A stretch of DNA of 64,000 nucleotides, taken from the NCBI GenBank assembly GCA_039000515.1, contig JBCFYV010000012.1, positions 117,904,245 through 117,968,244 of the forward strand, read 5' to 3'. Position numbers and translations under genes: made by a program. Positions 48,035 to 59,019 of this stretch are shown here, piece after piece. The notes beneath the pieces are model-generated. The model did no database searches. It saw only the letters and a program-made list of their open reading frames with translations, and had not been told where the DNA came from. The number at the start of each line of letters is the position of its first letter. Positions within the stretch are counted from its first letter, which is position 1. The stretch is from Timema cristinae (taxonomy: Eukaryota > Arthropoda > Insecta > Phasmatodea > Timematidae).

Positions 48035-48252
48035 CGCATTTACTCTCTGGAGGGAGGAGGAAGTGTACTGTCATTTACTCTGTGGAGGGAGGAGGAAGTG
48101 TACTGTCATTTACTCTGTGGAGGGAGGAGGAAGTGTACTGTCATTTACTCTGTGGAGGGAGGAGGAAGTGTACTGTCATTTACTCTGTGGAGGGAGGAGG
48201 AAGTGTACTGTCATTTACTCTGTGGAGGGAGGAGGAAGTGTACTGTCATTTG
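48035..48252 (+). repeat. 35-bp minisatellite, about six copies
   Basis: Unit GGAGGGAGGAGGAAGTGTAC plus TGTCATTTACTCTGT. TCATTTACTC recurs every 35 bases from 48071. Because 35 is not a multiple of 3 and the unit lacks stops, all three plus frames are open here. Confidence 0.95.
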
Positions 48253-48558
48253 CGTGGATCCCACCATACGTTAAACTGTTATAAAAGGTTACCAAGCCGT
48301 AGGCCAGGCCAAAATTTCAGGGGAGGGCTCAAAGAAAAATTTCTTATGTACAATGTATATCTGTATTTGAAGTTAATTGTTATGTTAATTGCAGGGATTA
48401 AATACTTAAGTGAAATTAATTTGTTTTAACATTTAGAAACCTCTTTCCTCAACGTTATAAATTCACTCTGCACTTCATAGATAGTGACAAATGATGGGGG
48501 AGGGGAGGGGCACTCTCCACATATATTATATAACAATACAATTAAAAACAAAGATCAA

Positions 48559-48658
48559 NNNNNNNNNNNNNNNNNNNNNNNNNNNNNNNNNNNNNNNNNN
48601 NNNNNNNNNNNNNNNNNNNNNNNNNNNNNNNNNNNNNNNNNNNNNNNNNNNNNNNNNN
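48559..48658. other. Assembly gap of 100 Ns
   Basis: Exactly 100 N characters, a conventional gap of unknown size, so the true distance across it is unknown. Confidence 0.99.
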
Positions 48659-48978
48659 TATAAATACTATTTATGATGTATGTAAAATATTTATTGTACT
48701 TTTCATTTAGAAGAATGAGTTTTTTCCTATCATCGAAATGGTTTAGGTCAGGTTCTGTTTTTAAAAAAATACAGAAGAAGGCCATTTTATACTTCCAGTC
48801 AATTTATGTCAATTCGATTAATTGCATTTTTGATAAACTACTTTCATACATGATACATATATATAGATGCATATCTCAAATTCTTTTGTTTCATTGGTCA
48901 AAAATAATTTTTTTTTTCAGTTAAAGAGAACTTAAGCATATCGGAGAATGTGAACAATTGGTTCACAGATATAACAAT

Positions 48979-49028
48979 GCTGCGCCTCACCTGAAATCCC
49001 CTCGCGCCTCACAGTTTGAGAAACCCTG
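48979..49028. mobile_element. Solitary hAT-like right terminus
   Basis: GCGCCTCACAGTTTGAGAAA then CCCTG at 49028. Read in reverse it starts CAGGGTTTCTCAAACTGTGA, the end type of many hAT elements. The partner end is not seen and may be in or beyond the gap. Confidence 0.45.
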
Positions 49029-49800
49029 CCTTAGACCATTCAACCACCAAAATATGTTTTAGCCCAATCACCAACTAAATATCACCCAAAGAAGTTTCTG
49101 GAAGCATACTTTGTATAAATATTTGGTTGTATGTGTTGCATTGAACAAAATTTATCATTTTTTTTTAAATATCAGATAGCTAATGATGGGATTTTATTAT
49201 TTACACTCGCCTCCCCCTGCCCTCCAGGCCCAACTGTACCAAACAAACAAGGCTGAGACAAAAAAAAAGATTCTATGCCAATATCCCTGTCATGAGCGAT
49301 TATCTGAATAATTAGGCTTAAGTTCGATATTTAGTTCAGAGCATACCTTTATGTTTTGAAAAGACTATAAAAATTATATTTGATTTTATTTAGCTTATTA
49401 TTATATATTTTTAAGGTAGTTTATAGACTACATAATATTTGAAAATCTTGATCTTTTTGCAATTGCAGAAATGCATGGATTATTTTGGAAATTTCGTTGA
49501 ATGAGATATTTCATTAGGCTCACTATATTGGAATTATTTGTAAAAATTTGAAACGTTTTCTTTCTATTAATTTCAGATGATACTTTTATTTTTATCTACA
49601 AATTTAGTGAAATTTCACAGATGTTTATTCCCTGCTGTCGATCCCTCGAAAGTTACTAAGTGGAACGTTCACCACTAATTTGTAAACTTGAAGTTGGTCT
49701 TTTATCTTTGCTAATCAAGAAGAGGAAGAAACAGAAAATTTTGTGTACATCTGTTGTTATCTTCACTTAAGGACAGTGGTTTATATTATACATTATTTTA

Positions 49801-49890
49801 CGACCTGTGTGTGTTGACGAAAAGAAATTCTTCAATTATGTGTGGATTTCAAGAGCATCTTTCCATGAACTGCTAGGCTACATAGAGGAG
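49801..49890 (+). pseudogene. Harbinger transposase N-terminal fragment
   Basis: One frame reads RPVCVDEKKFFNYVWISRAS then FHELLGYIEE. It matches the D-x-x-F-F-N-Y-x-R-M-S-x-x-x-F-x-E-L-L segment of PIF/Harbinger transposases. Stops follow at once. No termini found. Confidence 0.5.
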
Positions 49891-50365
49891 ACACCCTACA
49901 CCCGATTTTGAAAATTCATTTTTATATAATCACAGGTTACGCTTGAAAAACAAACAGGTAAAACAATGATAAAATGTAAACAAAATGCTTACAAAAACAA
50001 AAGAAACATTATTACCGTGAACAAAATGTTAAAACAAAACAAAAGAACTACGGGTAACATTCAGAGGCAGACACTACAGAGAGAGGGGAGACTGTGAGGC
50101 TTTCGGGTTTGGTGGTGGTGTTGTCTGCGAGATTACGGTATTAAAAAAGTATTGGGTTTAAAATAATTAATAATAATTTATTTTATAACGTTCTTTGAAG
50201 AAATTGTTTTGAATTCCATTATATTATGCATTGCATTATATTGTATTATTATCCTCGAGTGAGGTCAGTTTCATTCAATTGATGTATAATCAGCTACATT
50301 TGAAACAATACACCACTATAGTGCATGAAACGAAAAGTTTCATCATAATTTCTGGGTCAGTTTAA

Positions 50366-51431
50366 AGCTAGTCGTCCACTGGCTGTGTTTTCGTCTGAAT
50401 TATGTTTGTCAGACGAATAGCTGTGAACGATCCGGTATCATTGAAATATATTGAAGGTTGTCCACTGTACCCCAAGTAATTTGTGCATCTTCAGACGAAA
50501 ACATCCGAAGTGCGAACTATCACATCTCAATGGGATTCTTTGCAGTTATTTTGATGAATCATATTGCACCGTGCAGAGTTGAGGATTTATTCCACATGGA
50601 TGTTTAGAAACATATAGTTTTGACATGAGGGAATTTTCACCCGCAGTAGTATTCCAGAGGTAATAATATATTGTGTACCGAAAAAAAGTTTTTATTTTCA
50701 CAGTTCTTGTTAGCAAAAATAAGTTTTAAATTTATCCTGAGATCTTTGGATTTTTTATGCGTATGTGTTTTCTGTCTATAAATCCAACACAATTTGGTGA
50801 GTTCCCACTAATTCAAAAATCCTTCAGTTATTGAAATAATGTAATCGTATCTTGGAAATGGGATACGTATAGAATGCAAGTCTTCCCTCATTAGTTTCTG
50901 AAATTCTAATTGGATATCCTAATGTCTTGAATGAGAAACCCTTTGGCAAGTACCTACAAAATTAATTTATTTTAGACATTTAAATCTACATACTAGGTAC
51001 TTATCAGTCTTAATATAAAAATAAATATTCTAATTAGGTTGGAAAGGAATGGCATTTCAACTGATTTTTGGGAATGGGAAATGAGTTAAAAATAAATAAT
51101 CACGTTACAATGGAATTCTTTTGTTATTATGAATAAAATTATACAAAGTTTACTATTACAACTATTGTATGTCCTAACAATGTTTTTATGGTGGAATGAT
51201 TTCAATAAAATTGGAAAATGATATTAGTGATGGCTTTTATAAAATATTCAAAAGTATCTTTATTAATTCGATTCGATTGTTCCCAGAAATAAAATCGTGG
51301 GTGACTGATTCACATCTGATACATTTGTTTCCAGTGGGCAAACCACAGATGCGAAATCTGAGGTGTTTGTTCCTTCTGATTTCTGACGAATTAATTCTCA
51401 CAAAAAACGCAGCCATTGAACGACTAGGCTC
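50366..51431. mobile_element. PIF/Harbinger-like non-autonomous element, about 1.07 kb
   Basis: Left end GCTAGTCGTCCACTGGCTGT then GTTTTCGTCTGAATTA. The right end read in reverse is GCCTAGTCGTTCAATGGCTG then CGTTTTTTGTGAGAATTA. The inverted similarity extends about 50 bp with mismatches and a few gaps. No transposase inside. Superfamily inferred from terminus style. Confidence 0.55.
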
Positions 51432-52944
51432 ACACTCTGCAACTCGATGGAAACTGTTTCTGACCATGAAATTGATTGCAGTCTACTATAAACGCTCACA
51501 TTTGACCCAATGTGTTTTAGTTTCACAAGTTTCCTAGTATAAAGTCAGCATAAATTGATCTGTGAAGTACAAGTTTTTGCTTTGTATTTTCATAGACATA
51601 TACGTAGACGTAGGGTAATCTGATCTATGGATAGTACTTTGAGATATATCCGATCATACTCATAAGTAAATTAAAATTGTTGAGAGTATTTAATATAATT
51701 GTGAATGAATAGTTTGTAAAATCTAATCCTTTATTAGAACAGAGGCAATCTAGTACTGCTTCGCGACTGGATTTGTTCCACTTTTGCTACAAGCACTGTA
51801 TTTGAACTTGCTCATAATCTAAAGCCCCGTCTACAGACTTTGAATCTGTAAGGTGCGTAGTACTCCGTCAGATATTGACTCAACACTCATGAGTTGAACT
51901 GTGTACAGAATCCTTTCCTTAATTCCTTAGTTCTTATCCCTCCATAAAATTTGATTCAAATTTAACTTTGTAAGAACTACGAATCACAGCAAATTAAGCG
52001 TGCACCCGCATCTAAATGAAAGCACCAATGTCACTATTATAACAATTACACTAACTAGCTCATGTTTTAAATATATTATTTGTGACTGCACTTAACCTAA
52101 GTTTCAAATATAGCTTAATTTAGAGACGTTTTGTAAAAATATGGAGTGGCACTATTTTTGTTAATAATTGTTCAGCTGGGGTAACGTTTGCTTGTGCTTA
52201 GCTCTAGAAAATCTCCTTTCAAAGTGTTTAATTCATCTCAATTGAGAAAAACTTCATATTATTCTTATTACAAAAAACAAAGCATTTTAATGTTGATTGT
52301 TATAGCATTAGTCTTGCCGAGAGGGAAATCACGTTTGAACGGTTTGTATCCCTAATCACATGGCGGTTTTAACCACTTAGAAAGGCAGAGTCTTTATACT
52401 CGTTGAATATTCTTTAAGTACTACACCCAAATTGTCCTTAAGCCATTGATGGTCCTTAGTAACGTAATGGCGTCTACACAGTCGATCCATAATCAGTTAA
52501 CCCTGCCAGCCAAGAGGAATGTCTGAGATGACCGTCCAATTAAACTCTTTGAAAGAAAATTGTTTAAAGCAAGGCGCAAACATAATCTGTTAAAGCAGAG
52601 GTTTTAAAGAATACATATGTGAGGTTTAACCTACCAAAGTGACACTATTGTTTCAGGAAAGTTAATATTTCTTAGGAAAAAAAAGTTTTTGAAATGCCAT
52701 GCTTTCCTGGGTTTTTGAATTTTTAGAAAAAAATCTTTTTTTAAAATAGCTACATGCTCAAACTATAATTACATTTTGTATTTGTTTCCAAATCAACTGA
52801 CCCTTTTGCTGCTATTGGTGCTTTTATTTCAATGCGCACACACACAATTACTTTTCAAAGATTGGTAGTCCATAGTACTCTGTATCGACTATAGGCTATT
52901 CCAGTTTAAATGGCAGAATAGGCTCTGATGGACACCTAACCAGC
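51432..52944. other. No recognised features
   Basis: AT-rich. AAAGCCCCGTCTACAGAC near 51822 resembles a DNA-transposon end, but no partner was found. Confidence 0.35.
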
Positions 52945-53165
52945 ATGTCATGTGATTAGCACAATGAACTCTCTGGCTGTTAATCTCAGTTGTTTTAGAC
53001 TTGAGCGGCTACTCTTACATTCAAGCAGCTCAGTTCTCATTATGAGGCTTCGTTTGTACCATATCAGACCCAATGATTCATGTAAATAATCCAAGCGACG
53101 AGGATCGAACCCGGGGCCTTTGAGTCTGTAGCCTGGAACTCTTGATCACTAGACTAGAGAGTCGG
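52945..53165 (-). repeat. tRNA-derived SINE-like repeat
   Basis: Reversed tRNA-like head: GAGGATCGAACCCGGGGCC (box B complement), then CTTGATCACTAGACTAGAGA near 53160. The body matches no other family here. Confidence 0.45.
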
Positions 53166-53976
53166 TCGTAGATGAACTATAGTAATTTAAATGTTTGTGG
53201 AACCTTTCACCGGGTTCTCATAGCAACATAAGAGTGTGAGTTTATATGGTAGGATAATAAGAGGAAATAGGGGACTATTGGGGAGAAAAATAAGCAAATG
53301 ATCAGTCAAGAAGGTAAAAGGCACTACCGTAAAGTGGGGCTATTTTGACATAATATTTAGTATAATTAATAAGTAATATTCATAAAAAACTAAAGGTACC
53401 TGATAATGTTCTTCAAATGAACCACTAGGGCTTTTAATGTATTTTAACAGGAATTACTGCATATTATATGTATAAAACTTGTTATAAAATTTCAAATGTT
53501 CATAGTAATACCACTTGTGCGAAAAAATTACCACATTGTTAACTTTTGGTAATATCGTCTATTTTCACATTCTTAAAATGGTATCCAACATCCCAAAATA
53601 ATGGTAATAAACCAGGCTACAAGAAGTAACACTTAAAATTACCATACATGTTGTGGTATGACCTGGGCAAATACATGGTCGAGCCTGAAATTTTCTGTCA
53701 CTTTTTTTGGCAACGGAGGAAAAAAATTCCTGTTACCAAACCATTAATAAAATCATATATCTAAGTGTATATTCTGTAAGCTAATGAAATTCTGCATCTA
53801 AGAATGTTAAATATAATGCAATCAGTGCTAATTCTCACATTTTAAATCTTTACTACTTCCGCGTGTTAAAGTTATACCACTGTTTAAAGCAGTCCCAATT
53901 TAAGGTACTTTGATTATTTTTCAAAAATATTCTCAAATAGAATATAGTTCTAGTAGGAGTTAACATAATATTCATT
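53166..53976. other. No recognised features
   Basis: AT-rich stretch without repeat or coding signal that I can support. Confidence 0.35.
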
Positions 53977-54179
53977 CATCTGCGCATGGTGTAAGGTCTC
54001 ACTATTGTATTGGACTTGACTGCCGACAACAGGGAAATCGGAGTTTTGAATATTTGAGAGTTGTTTTTTTAAATCGATTGTTCACTTTCCCTCCATGCAA
54101 ATTCGGGTGCACTTCTTCATTCTAACTCATTAGCATAATGATCACAAATAACCTGAACATATAGTACAACAGGGTGTTA
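53977..54179 (+). mobile_element. SINE family A copy, old
   Basis: GCGCATGGTGTAAGGTCTCA, GACTTGACTGCCGACAACAG, TTTCCCTCCATGCAAATTCG, tail CCTGAACATATAGTACAACA. Strongly diverged. Confidence 0.65.
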
Positions 54180-54744
54180 AAAACCATATTCAATACCATA
54201 CGTTATAATTATAATATAAAGGAAAGAAGCTAAATAAATTAATATTTACAATGATAATGAGTAGGGCTAGGATTTTGGTGACATAAAATTTGATATAAAA
54301 TGGCATTTATGACCCATAAAATTTAAAAAATTCTCTTTAAACAAAAAATAAAGACCAAAAACAATTATTTTTTTCCTTGCTGTAAACAAGTCCTATAAGA
54401 GAAGGATAAACCTTAAAATGTAATTTAACGTTCCATTTCTGTGCCATACTGCAAGCTCTTATTTTGAGAAACTGTTCACCAGGCCCATCTGCTTCAATCA
54501 AACCTACCACTACGTTAGCTACATATTGTCCAATAGAGTCTCATCCATAAACACCCATATTTTAATTATTGCTACTTTTTCCCATATATTCTTCATGGTG
54601 TTTTCATAGCAACGTCCGACATAATTTTTTTTAGTTTGGAGGGGTCCAGCAAAATCTTCCCAGTGTGCTTTTCTAAAAAGTTGCGCAGTTTCGGATTGTT
54701 ATCTTTGCTCAAGGTAATATTGCAGGGTTCCTACGCTCTGGAAA

Positions 54745-54812
54745 GTCAGGGAAAAAAATAATAGTCAGGGAAAGTCAGGGAAGCTTTAAAAAGGTCAGGG
54801 AAAGTCAGGGAA
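54745..54812 (+). repeat. Left subterminal repeats of the hAT element
   Basis: GTCAGGGA starts at 54745, 54764, 54774, 54794 and 54804. Such clusters in hAT elements serve as transposase binding sites; that role is inferred here. Confidence 0.75.
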
Positions 54813-55108
54813 ATGACAATTCATGTCTTCATGTCACACTTAGAAAAAAACAAAGAAAATATTTTTTCTATTTACTGCGTCATAAGCCACTGCCCCAATG
54901 AAGAAAGCTGAGGGGCACTTACCATGCTCAAACTTGCCCTAACACAAGTTTTGGTAGCATTTTATTTCAGAATGTGAACGCAGAGGTCTCCTAGCCTGCA
55001 CATGACAATTCTTTTAACTTTAGTGATCACTTGTTTTTGTTCTTGTTCAAGGTTTGTCATCGTTATAGTTTGATACAGTGCACCAGGACTGATTAGACTA
55101 CACCAGCA

Positions 55109-57478
55109 ATGTCTAACAAAAAAACCGTTTTTAACCAGCTCTGGCTAAGCCCAGACCATTTTCCTGAATTCTCATACTGGATAAGTGGTGTTGAAAGTAA
55201 TAAGCTGCAGGCATTTTGTAAAGTGTGCAAAAAAATTATAAACTTAAGTAATATGGGAAAGCAAGCATTAGCTTCCCATGCAAAAGGACCAACTCATATC
55301 AAAACTCTTGAAACTTTGACAAATCAACGCTCTCTGTTGACTTTTTTTTCAAAAAAGTCAAGTGATTCAGGTTCATCGAGCTCCCCAGTTTCAAGAGAAT
55401 CTCTGGCACACAAAGACATTCTACCTAGTGATGATTCTACTGGTTGCTCGAAGAGTTTTTCTGTTTCATCGAAAATCGTAACGTCGCAGAAGGAAGCTGT
55501 TGCTAAAAGTGAAATTAGTGTAGTGCCTCAAAGAAACCATAACACTTTTGTTATAAAAGATGATATAACTAAGGCGGAAGTCATTTGGGCTATGCAAGTT
55601 GTTGACAAAAAAATGTCTTTCAATTCGTGCAATAATTTAAGTACAATTTTTCAATTGATGTTTCCCGAGTGTTCCATTGCCAATGCCTTTACCCTTGGTG
55701 GAGACAAGGCTGCATACTTCATTGTGCATGGCTTGGCTCCATTCTTTCATAATAATTTACTGGACCGCCTAAAATCATGTAACAACTTTGTAATTTGTTT
55801 TGATGAGGCATTGAATAAAGTTATTCAAAGAGGACAGATGGACATTGTAATTAGATTCTGGGACAAGGAAAATCATAAAGTCATCAGTCGTTACTTAAAC
55901 AGTGTGTTTTTCGATAGGAGCACTGCTGAAGAATTACTGAAGCATTTTCTGGATGGTATTTCTCCTCTTCCACTCTCTAAGTTGATACAAGTGTCAATGG
56001 ATGGCCCAAATGTCAATTTAAAGTTTATAACACTTCTTCAGGAACACCTCAAATCTGTAACAGACAATGAAGTATGTAGTTTGCTAAATCTGGGAACATG
56101 TGGGCTTCATGTTGTTCATGGTTCCTTGAGAACAGGAGTAGAGTCTGTTGATTGGGATATAAGTAGCTTATTACGTCACATGTACTACCTGTTCACTGAC
56201 TCTCCAGCTCGTCGAGCATTGTTCACCCAGTTGACAGGGTGTACAACTTTTCCATTGAAGTTCTGTGGTGTGCGTTGGTTAGAGAATGCGAAGTGCTTTC
56301 AAAGAGCATTACAAATTTGGGACCATGTTATTAAGTTTCTCAAAGAAGCAAAACTTCCTAAAACAAAACCTGTAGAGACACTGAAAAGAGCAGCCTGTGA
56401 TCCATTCCTAAAGTGTAAACTAGCGTTCTGCAAGACAATTGCAGATGAATGTCAGCCTTTCCTGCAACGGTTCCAGACATCAAAACCAATGACTCCATAT
56501 CTTTTTGAAGCTGTAGAGAAACTTCTAAGATACCTTATGAATCGTTGTGTGAAACCTGATCTTATGAAGTGCACGGGTCCAAAGTTACTGTCTATTGACA
56601 CAAAAAAATCAGAAAATTTGATCCTTAGCAAAAATATTGATATAGGATTTGCAACAAAACGTTTGTTAGGAGAAACTGCGATCACAGTAACAGAAAGACA
56701 AAAATTAGAATTTATTCATGAGTGCCACAGTATGTTAACCACCATGATTGCAAAACTACAAGAAAAAAGTCCCTTAAAACAGAAAGCTGTGAGAGGTTTG
56801 TCTTCATTGGATCCTTGTGTTATTCAACATTCACCTCAACTGGCCCAGAAGAGATTTTCTTTTCTTTTGGAGGAACTCAACCATGCCAACATCATAAATG
56901 ATGTTCTGGCTGAAAATGCCAAGAAAGAATACTTGCATTTTTGCAACCTCAAAAAATCTGAGCTTCAAGAAATATTTCGTCCTTGTGATCAGTTTAGTGA
57001 TGAAGTAGGACTTGACACTATTTATGGTAGCTTTCTAATAGGAGAAGCAAACTACAAACATCTTTGGGAAGTAATAAAGATTTGCCTTGTCTTGTCGCAT
57101 GGGAATGCAACTGTTGAAGGTGGTTTTTCAGTCAATAAATCTTTACTGGTTGAAAACATGCATGAAAAGACAGTCATTGCACAGCGTCACATTCATGATG
57201 AGATACAAGAAGCAGGAGGGATTAAAAATATACACATTAGCAAAAAGATGTTGGATTACGTGAGAGGTGCTCGGAAACGCTATCATGAATACTTAGAGAT
57301 GAAGAAGCAAGAAAAAAGTGAAAAAGACAAGAAGAAGGCAGAAAAGAGGAAATTAGATATACAAGTTAAAGATTTAGAAGGAGAAAGAAAAAAATTAATG
57401 ATGGAAACTGAAGAGAAACGAGAAGCAATAGACGTGGAGTTGCAAGAACTGAAGAAGAAGCAAGCTTCACTTTATTAA
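55109..57478 (+). CDS. hAT-family transposase, intact, 789 residues
   Basis: Single uninterrupted frame from ATG 55109 to TAA 57476-57478. Residues 33-63 form a BED/TTF-like zinc finger (C37-x2-C40-x16-H57-x5-H63) for DNA binding. A Ser-rich linker with low conservation (about 80-150) follows. The RNase H-like catalytic part shows FVICFDEALNK with D232 and VSMDGPNVNLKF with D298, the likely first two catalytic acids. Near residues 657-676 is the hAT C-terminal motif LVLSHGNATVEGGFSVNK, with E670 as the likely third acid. The end (about 715-789) is a Lys/Glu-rich coiled coil, probably for oligomerisation. It lies within matching inverted termini; AATAAA occurs about 45 bases after the stop. 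Cut-and-paste transposition is inferred from family and structure. The length is normal for an autonomous hAT. Confidence 0.95.
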   Translation: MSNKKTVFNQLWLSPDHFPEFSYWISGVESNKLQAFCKVCKKIINLSNMGKQALASHAKGPTHIKTLETLTNQRSLLTFFSKKSSDSGSSSSPVSRESLAHKDILPSDDSTGCSKSFSVSSKIVTSQKEAVAKSEISVVPQRNHNTFVIKDDITKAEVIWAMQVVDKKMSFNSCNNLSTIFQLMFPECSIANAFTLGGDKAAYFIVHGLAPFFHNNLLDRLKSCNNFVICFDEALNKVIQRGQMDIVIRFWDKENHKVISRYLNSVFFDRSTAEELLKHFLDGISPLPLSKLIQVSMDGPNVNLKFITLLQEHLKSVTDNEVCSLLNLGTCGLHVVHGSLRTGVESVDWDISSLLRHMYYLFTDSPARRALFTQLTGCTTFPLKFCGVRWLENAKCFQRALQIWDHVIKFLKEAKLPKTKPVETLKRAACDPFLKCKLAFCKTIADECQPFLQRFQTSKPMTPYLFEAVEKLLRYLMNRCVKPDLMKCTGPKLLSIDTKKSENLILSKNIDIGFATKRLLGETAITVTERQKLEFIHECHSMLTTMIAKLQEKSPLKQKAVRGLSSLDPCVIQHSPQLAQKRFSFLLEELNHANIINDVLAENAKKEYLHFCNLKKSELQEIFRPCDQFSDEVGLDTIYGSFLIGEANYKHLWEVIKICLVLSHGNATVEGGFSVNKSLLVENMHEKTVIAQRHIHDEIQEAGGIKNIHISKKMLDYVRGARKRYHEYLEMKKQEKSEKDKKKAEKRKLDIQVKDLEGERKKLMMETEEKREAIDVELQELKKKQASLY

Positions 57479-57910
57479 ATATAACATAGTTTCTTATTGT
57501 ATGACTATAGTGATAATTTTAATAAAAATAAAATTGACTTGAGACATGAATAATATGAAAGCAGACAGAGTTCCTGTTGTAAGCTATTCAGTTCAGGAAA
57601 TGTACAGTTTAGGTAAAATAAAAGTGTAATGATACCAAACTCTTTAGTATGTTCTTAGTGGCCTGTTATTTAATACGTATTTCTGCACATGATACCAAAG
57701 GGAATCAAGTTTGTTACAAATTTTTGATAGGGATTATTTTTCCATCATTTTCCCTCAACTGATTGGCAAGATGTCTGCTTTCTTATTCTTCCATGAGAGG
57801 TGAGGCAAGGTCGGCTGTAAGGGGGGAGGAGGCCGAAATAAATTTATTTAAATTAATATTTTCACGTGTATAGTACCGTAAAGTTATAATGGAAATTTTA
57901 TGAGAAATTG

Positions 57911-57961
57911 GTCAGGGAACTTGGGAAAATAGTCAGGGAAAGTCAGGGAAAAGTCAGGGAG
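57911..57961 (+). repeat. Right subterminal repeats of the hAT element
   Basis: GTCAGGGA at 57911, 57932, 57942 and 57953. They have the same orientation as the left cluster, not the mirrored orientation expected of inverted termini. Confidence 0.75.
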
Positions 57962-58300
57962 AATATTTTTACAAATACTGTAGGAACCCTGTATTGGCAC
58001 AAATGAAGAATTTACACAATTCTTCATAAAATACAGAATGTTTTGAAGACTCGCTGGTTTGGCCAAGGAGCATTTGCTGTAGTTTTTTCTCATCCTGGAA
58101 TCACTGAAAACCTCGTTTGTGTTTTTCTCTCTTGACATGCTGCTGCACAGTAAATTTCCTTTCCATGGCAACTCTCACGTCACAGAGTTTGTAATATAGT
58201 ATCTGTTCATCGATATAGAATACTTTTCTGCCATATTCAGCAAAAAAAAGTTTTAAATCATGTGAGGCACTTTCTTTCACTTTAGACACGTTGAATGTTG

Positions 58301-59019
58301 AAATTCACATAAACAACACGTGCAACTTCCGAAAAATGTAGAGAAATAATGAGCCCCCGTTATCTGCAAAACTTACTCAGGCTAGTTTAGACGAGTTCAT
58401 TTAGAGCCCCACTAAGCTAGAGGGGAGGGTAAAGAAGATCTATCCAGCTATCACTGGCTTTAAGGAAGAGACCGGAGTAGGGTAGTAGTCTAACCACCGG
58501 TTTGGCACCATTGTTTGCTATGACGTGTGCAGGGGTATTCTAAACATAGGCACATGACTTAAAAAAAAGACATTAATATTAATATTAATAACATCCTACT
58601 ATTTTGTTGGTATTATTTTATAAGTATTGATAAGGCATATCAAATGTGACAGTTGAAAATAGCTTGAATTGACTTATGAAAAATATTTTAGTAAATTTTC
58701 CAACTAATAAAAGCTTCTATCAGAATTTGATTGTATATCGCTTAACGAGAAATAAGGGAAGAGTTCCCCTTTACTTAGTTTGGTAAATGTATGCTTAGCC
58801 AAAAACTCTCCAAACAGCAGCACAACGTATTTAAAATATTGTGGGAATAGATCACATACTGTGCTTGTATTGTTGAAATTGTGTTTCATAATACCAAAGC
58901 TACCCCCTTCAACTTCAACTTCCTCAAACCAGCTGAAAAGTATATTTAATATACAACCATTAATTGTTTTAGACTTGTGAGGAGGCATGTTAGTTTTCAC
59001 GAATAGAAACAAGATAGGA
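58301..59019. other. No recognised features
   Basis: AT-rich. Short open frames on the minus strand extend out of the neighbouring minisatellite. Confidence 0.35.

Larger units (their letters stand above)
54723..57991 (+). mobile_element. Complete hAT transposon with intact transposase, 3.27 kb
   Basis: 12-bp terminal inverted repeats CAGGGTTCCTAC (54723-54734) and GTAGGAACCCTG (57980-57991). Directly flanked by the 5-bp repeat TATTG at 54718-54722 and 57992-57996. Subterminal GTCAGGGA repeats lie at both ends. It encloses one intact long gene. Intact termini and frame suggest recent, perhaps current, mobility. Confidence 0.9.
54420..58300 (-). pseudogene. Older hAT-like transposase relic, split by the hAT element
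   Basis: Minus strand, first half (58300-57992): a Cys/His segment around YYKLCDVRVAMERKFTVQQH then VKREKH, later HSVFYEELCKFF and FICANI. The second half (54722 down to about 54420) continues KDNNPKLRNFLEKHTGKILL then DPSKLKKIMSDVA, and further KIWVFMDET and EADGPGEQFLKI in broken frames. The order, spacing and NFLEKHTGK / IW-x-x-x-DET motifs fit a hAT-type transposase family common in arthropods. Stops and frameshifts make it dead. The two halves are separated only by the inserted element. Confidence 0.65.

Noticed and set aside
47719..48429. 236-codon plus-strand open frame
   Set aside because: Most of its length is the 35-bp minisatellite, open in all three frames. There is no domain, and two rival frames overlap it.
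48559..48658. Frames crossing the N block
   Set aside because: The bases are unknown; any translation across the gap is meaningless.
51196..51537. 113-codon plus-strand open frame
   Set aside because: It runs across the right terminal repeat of a non-autonomous transposon; no recognisable domain.
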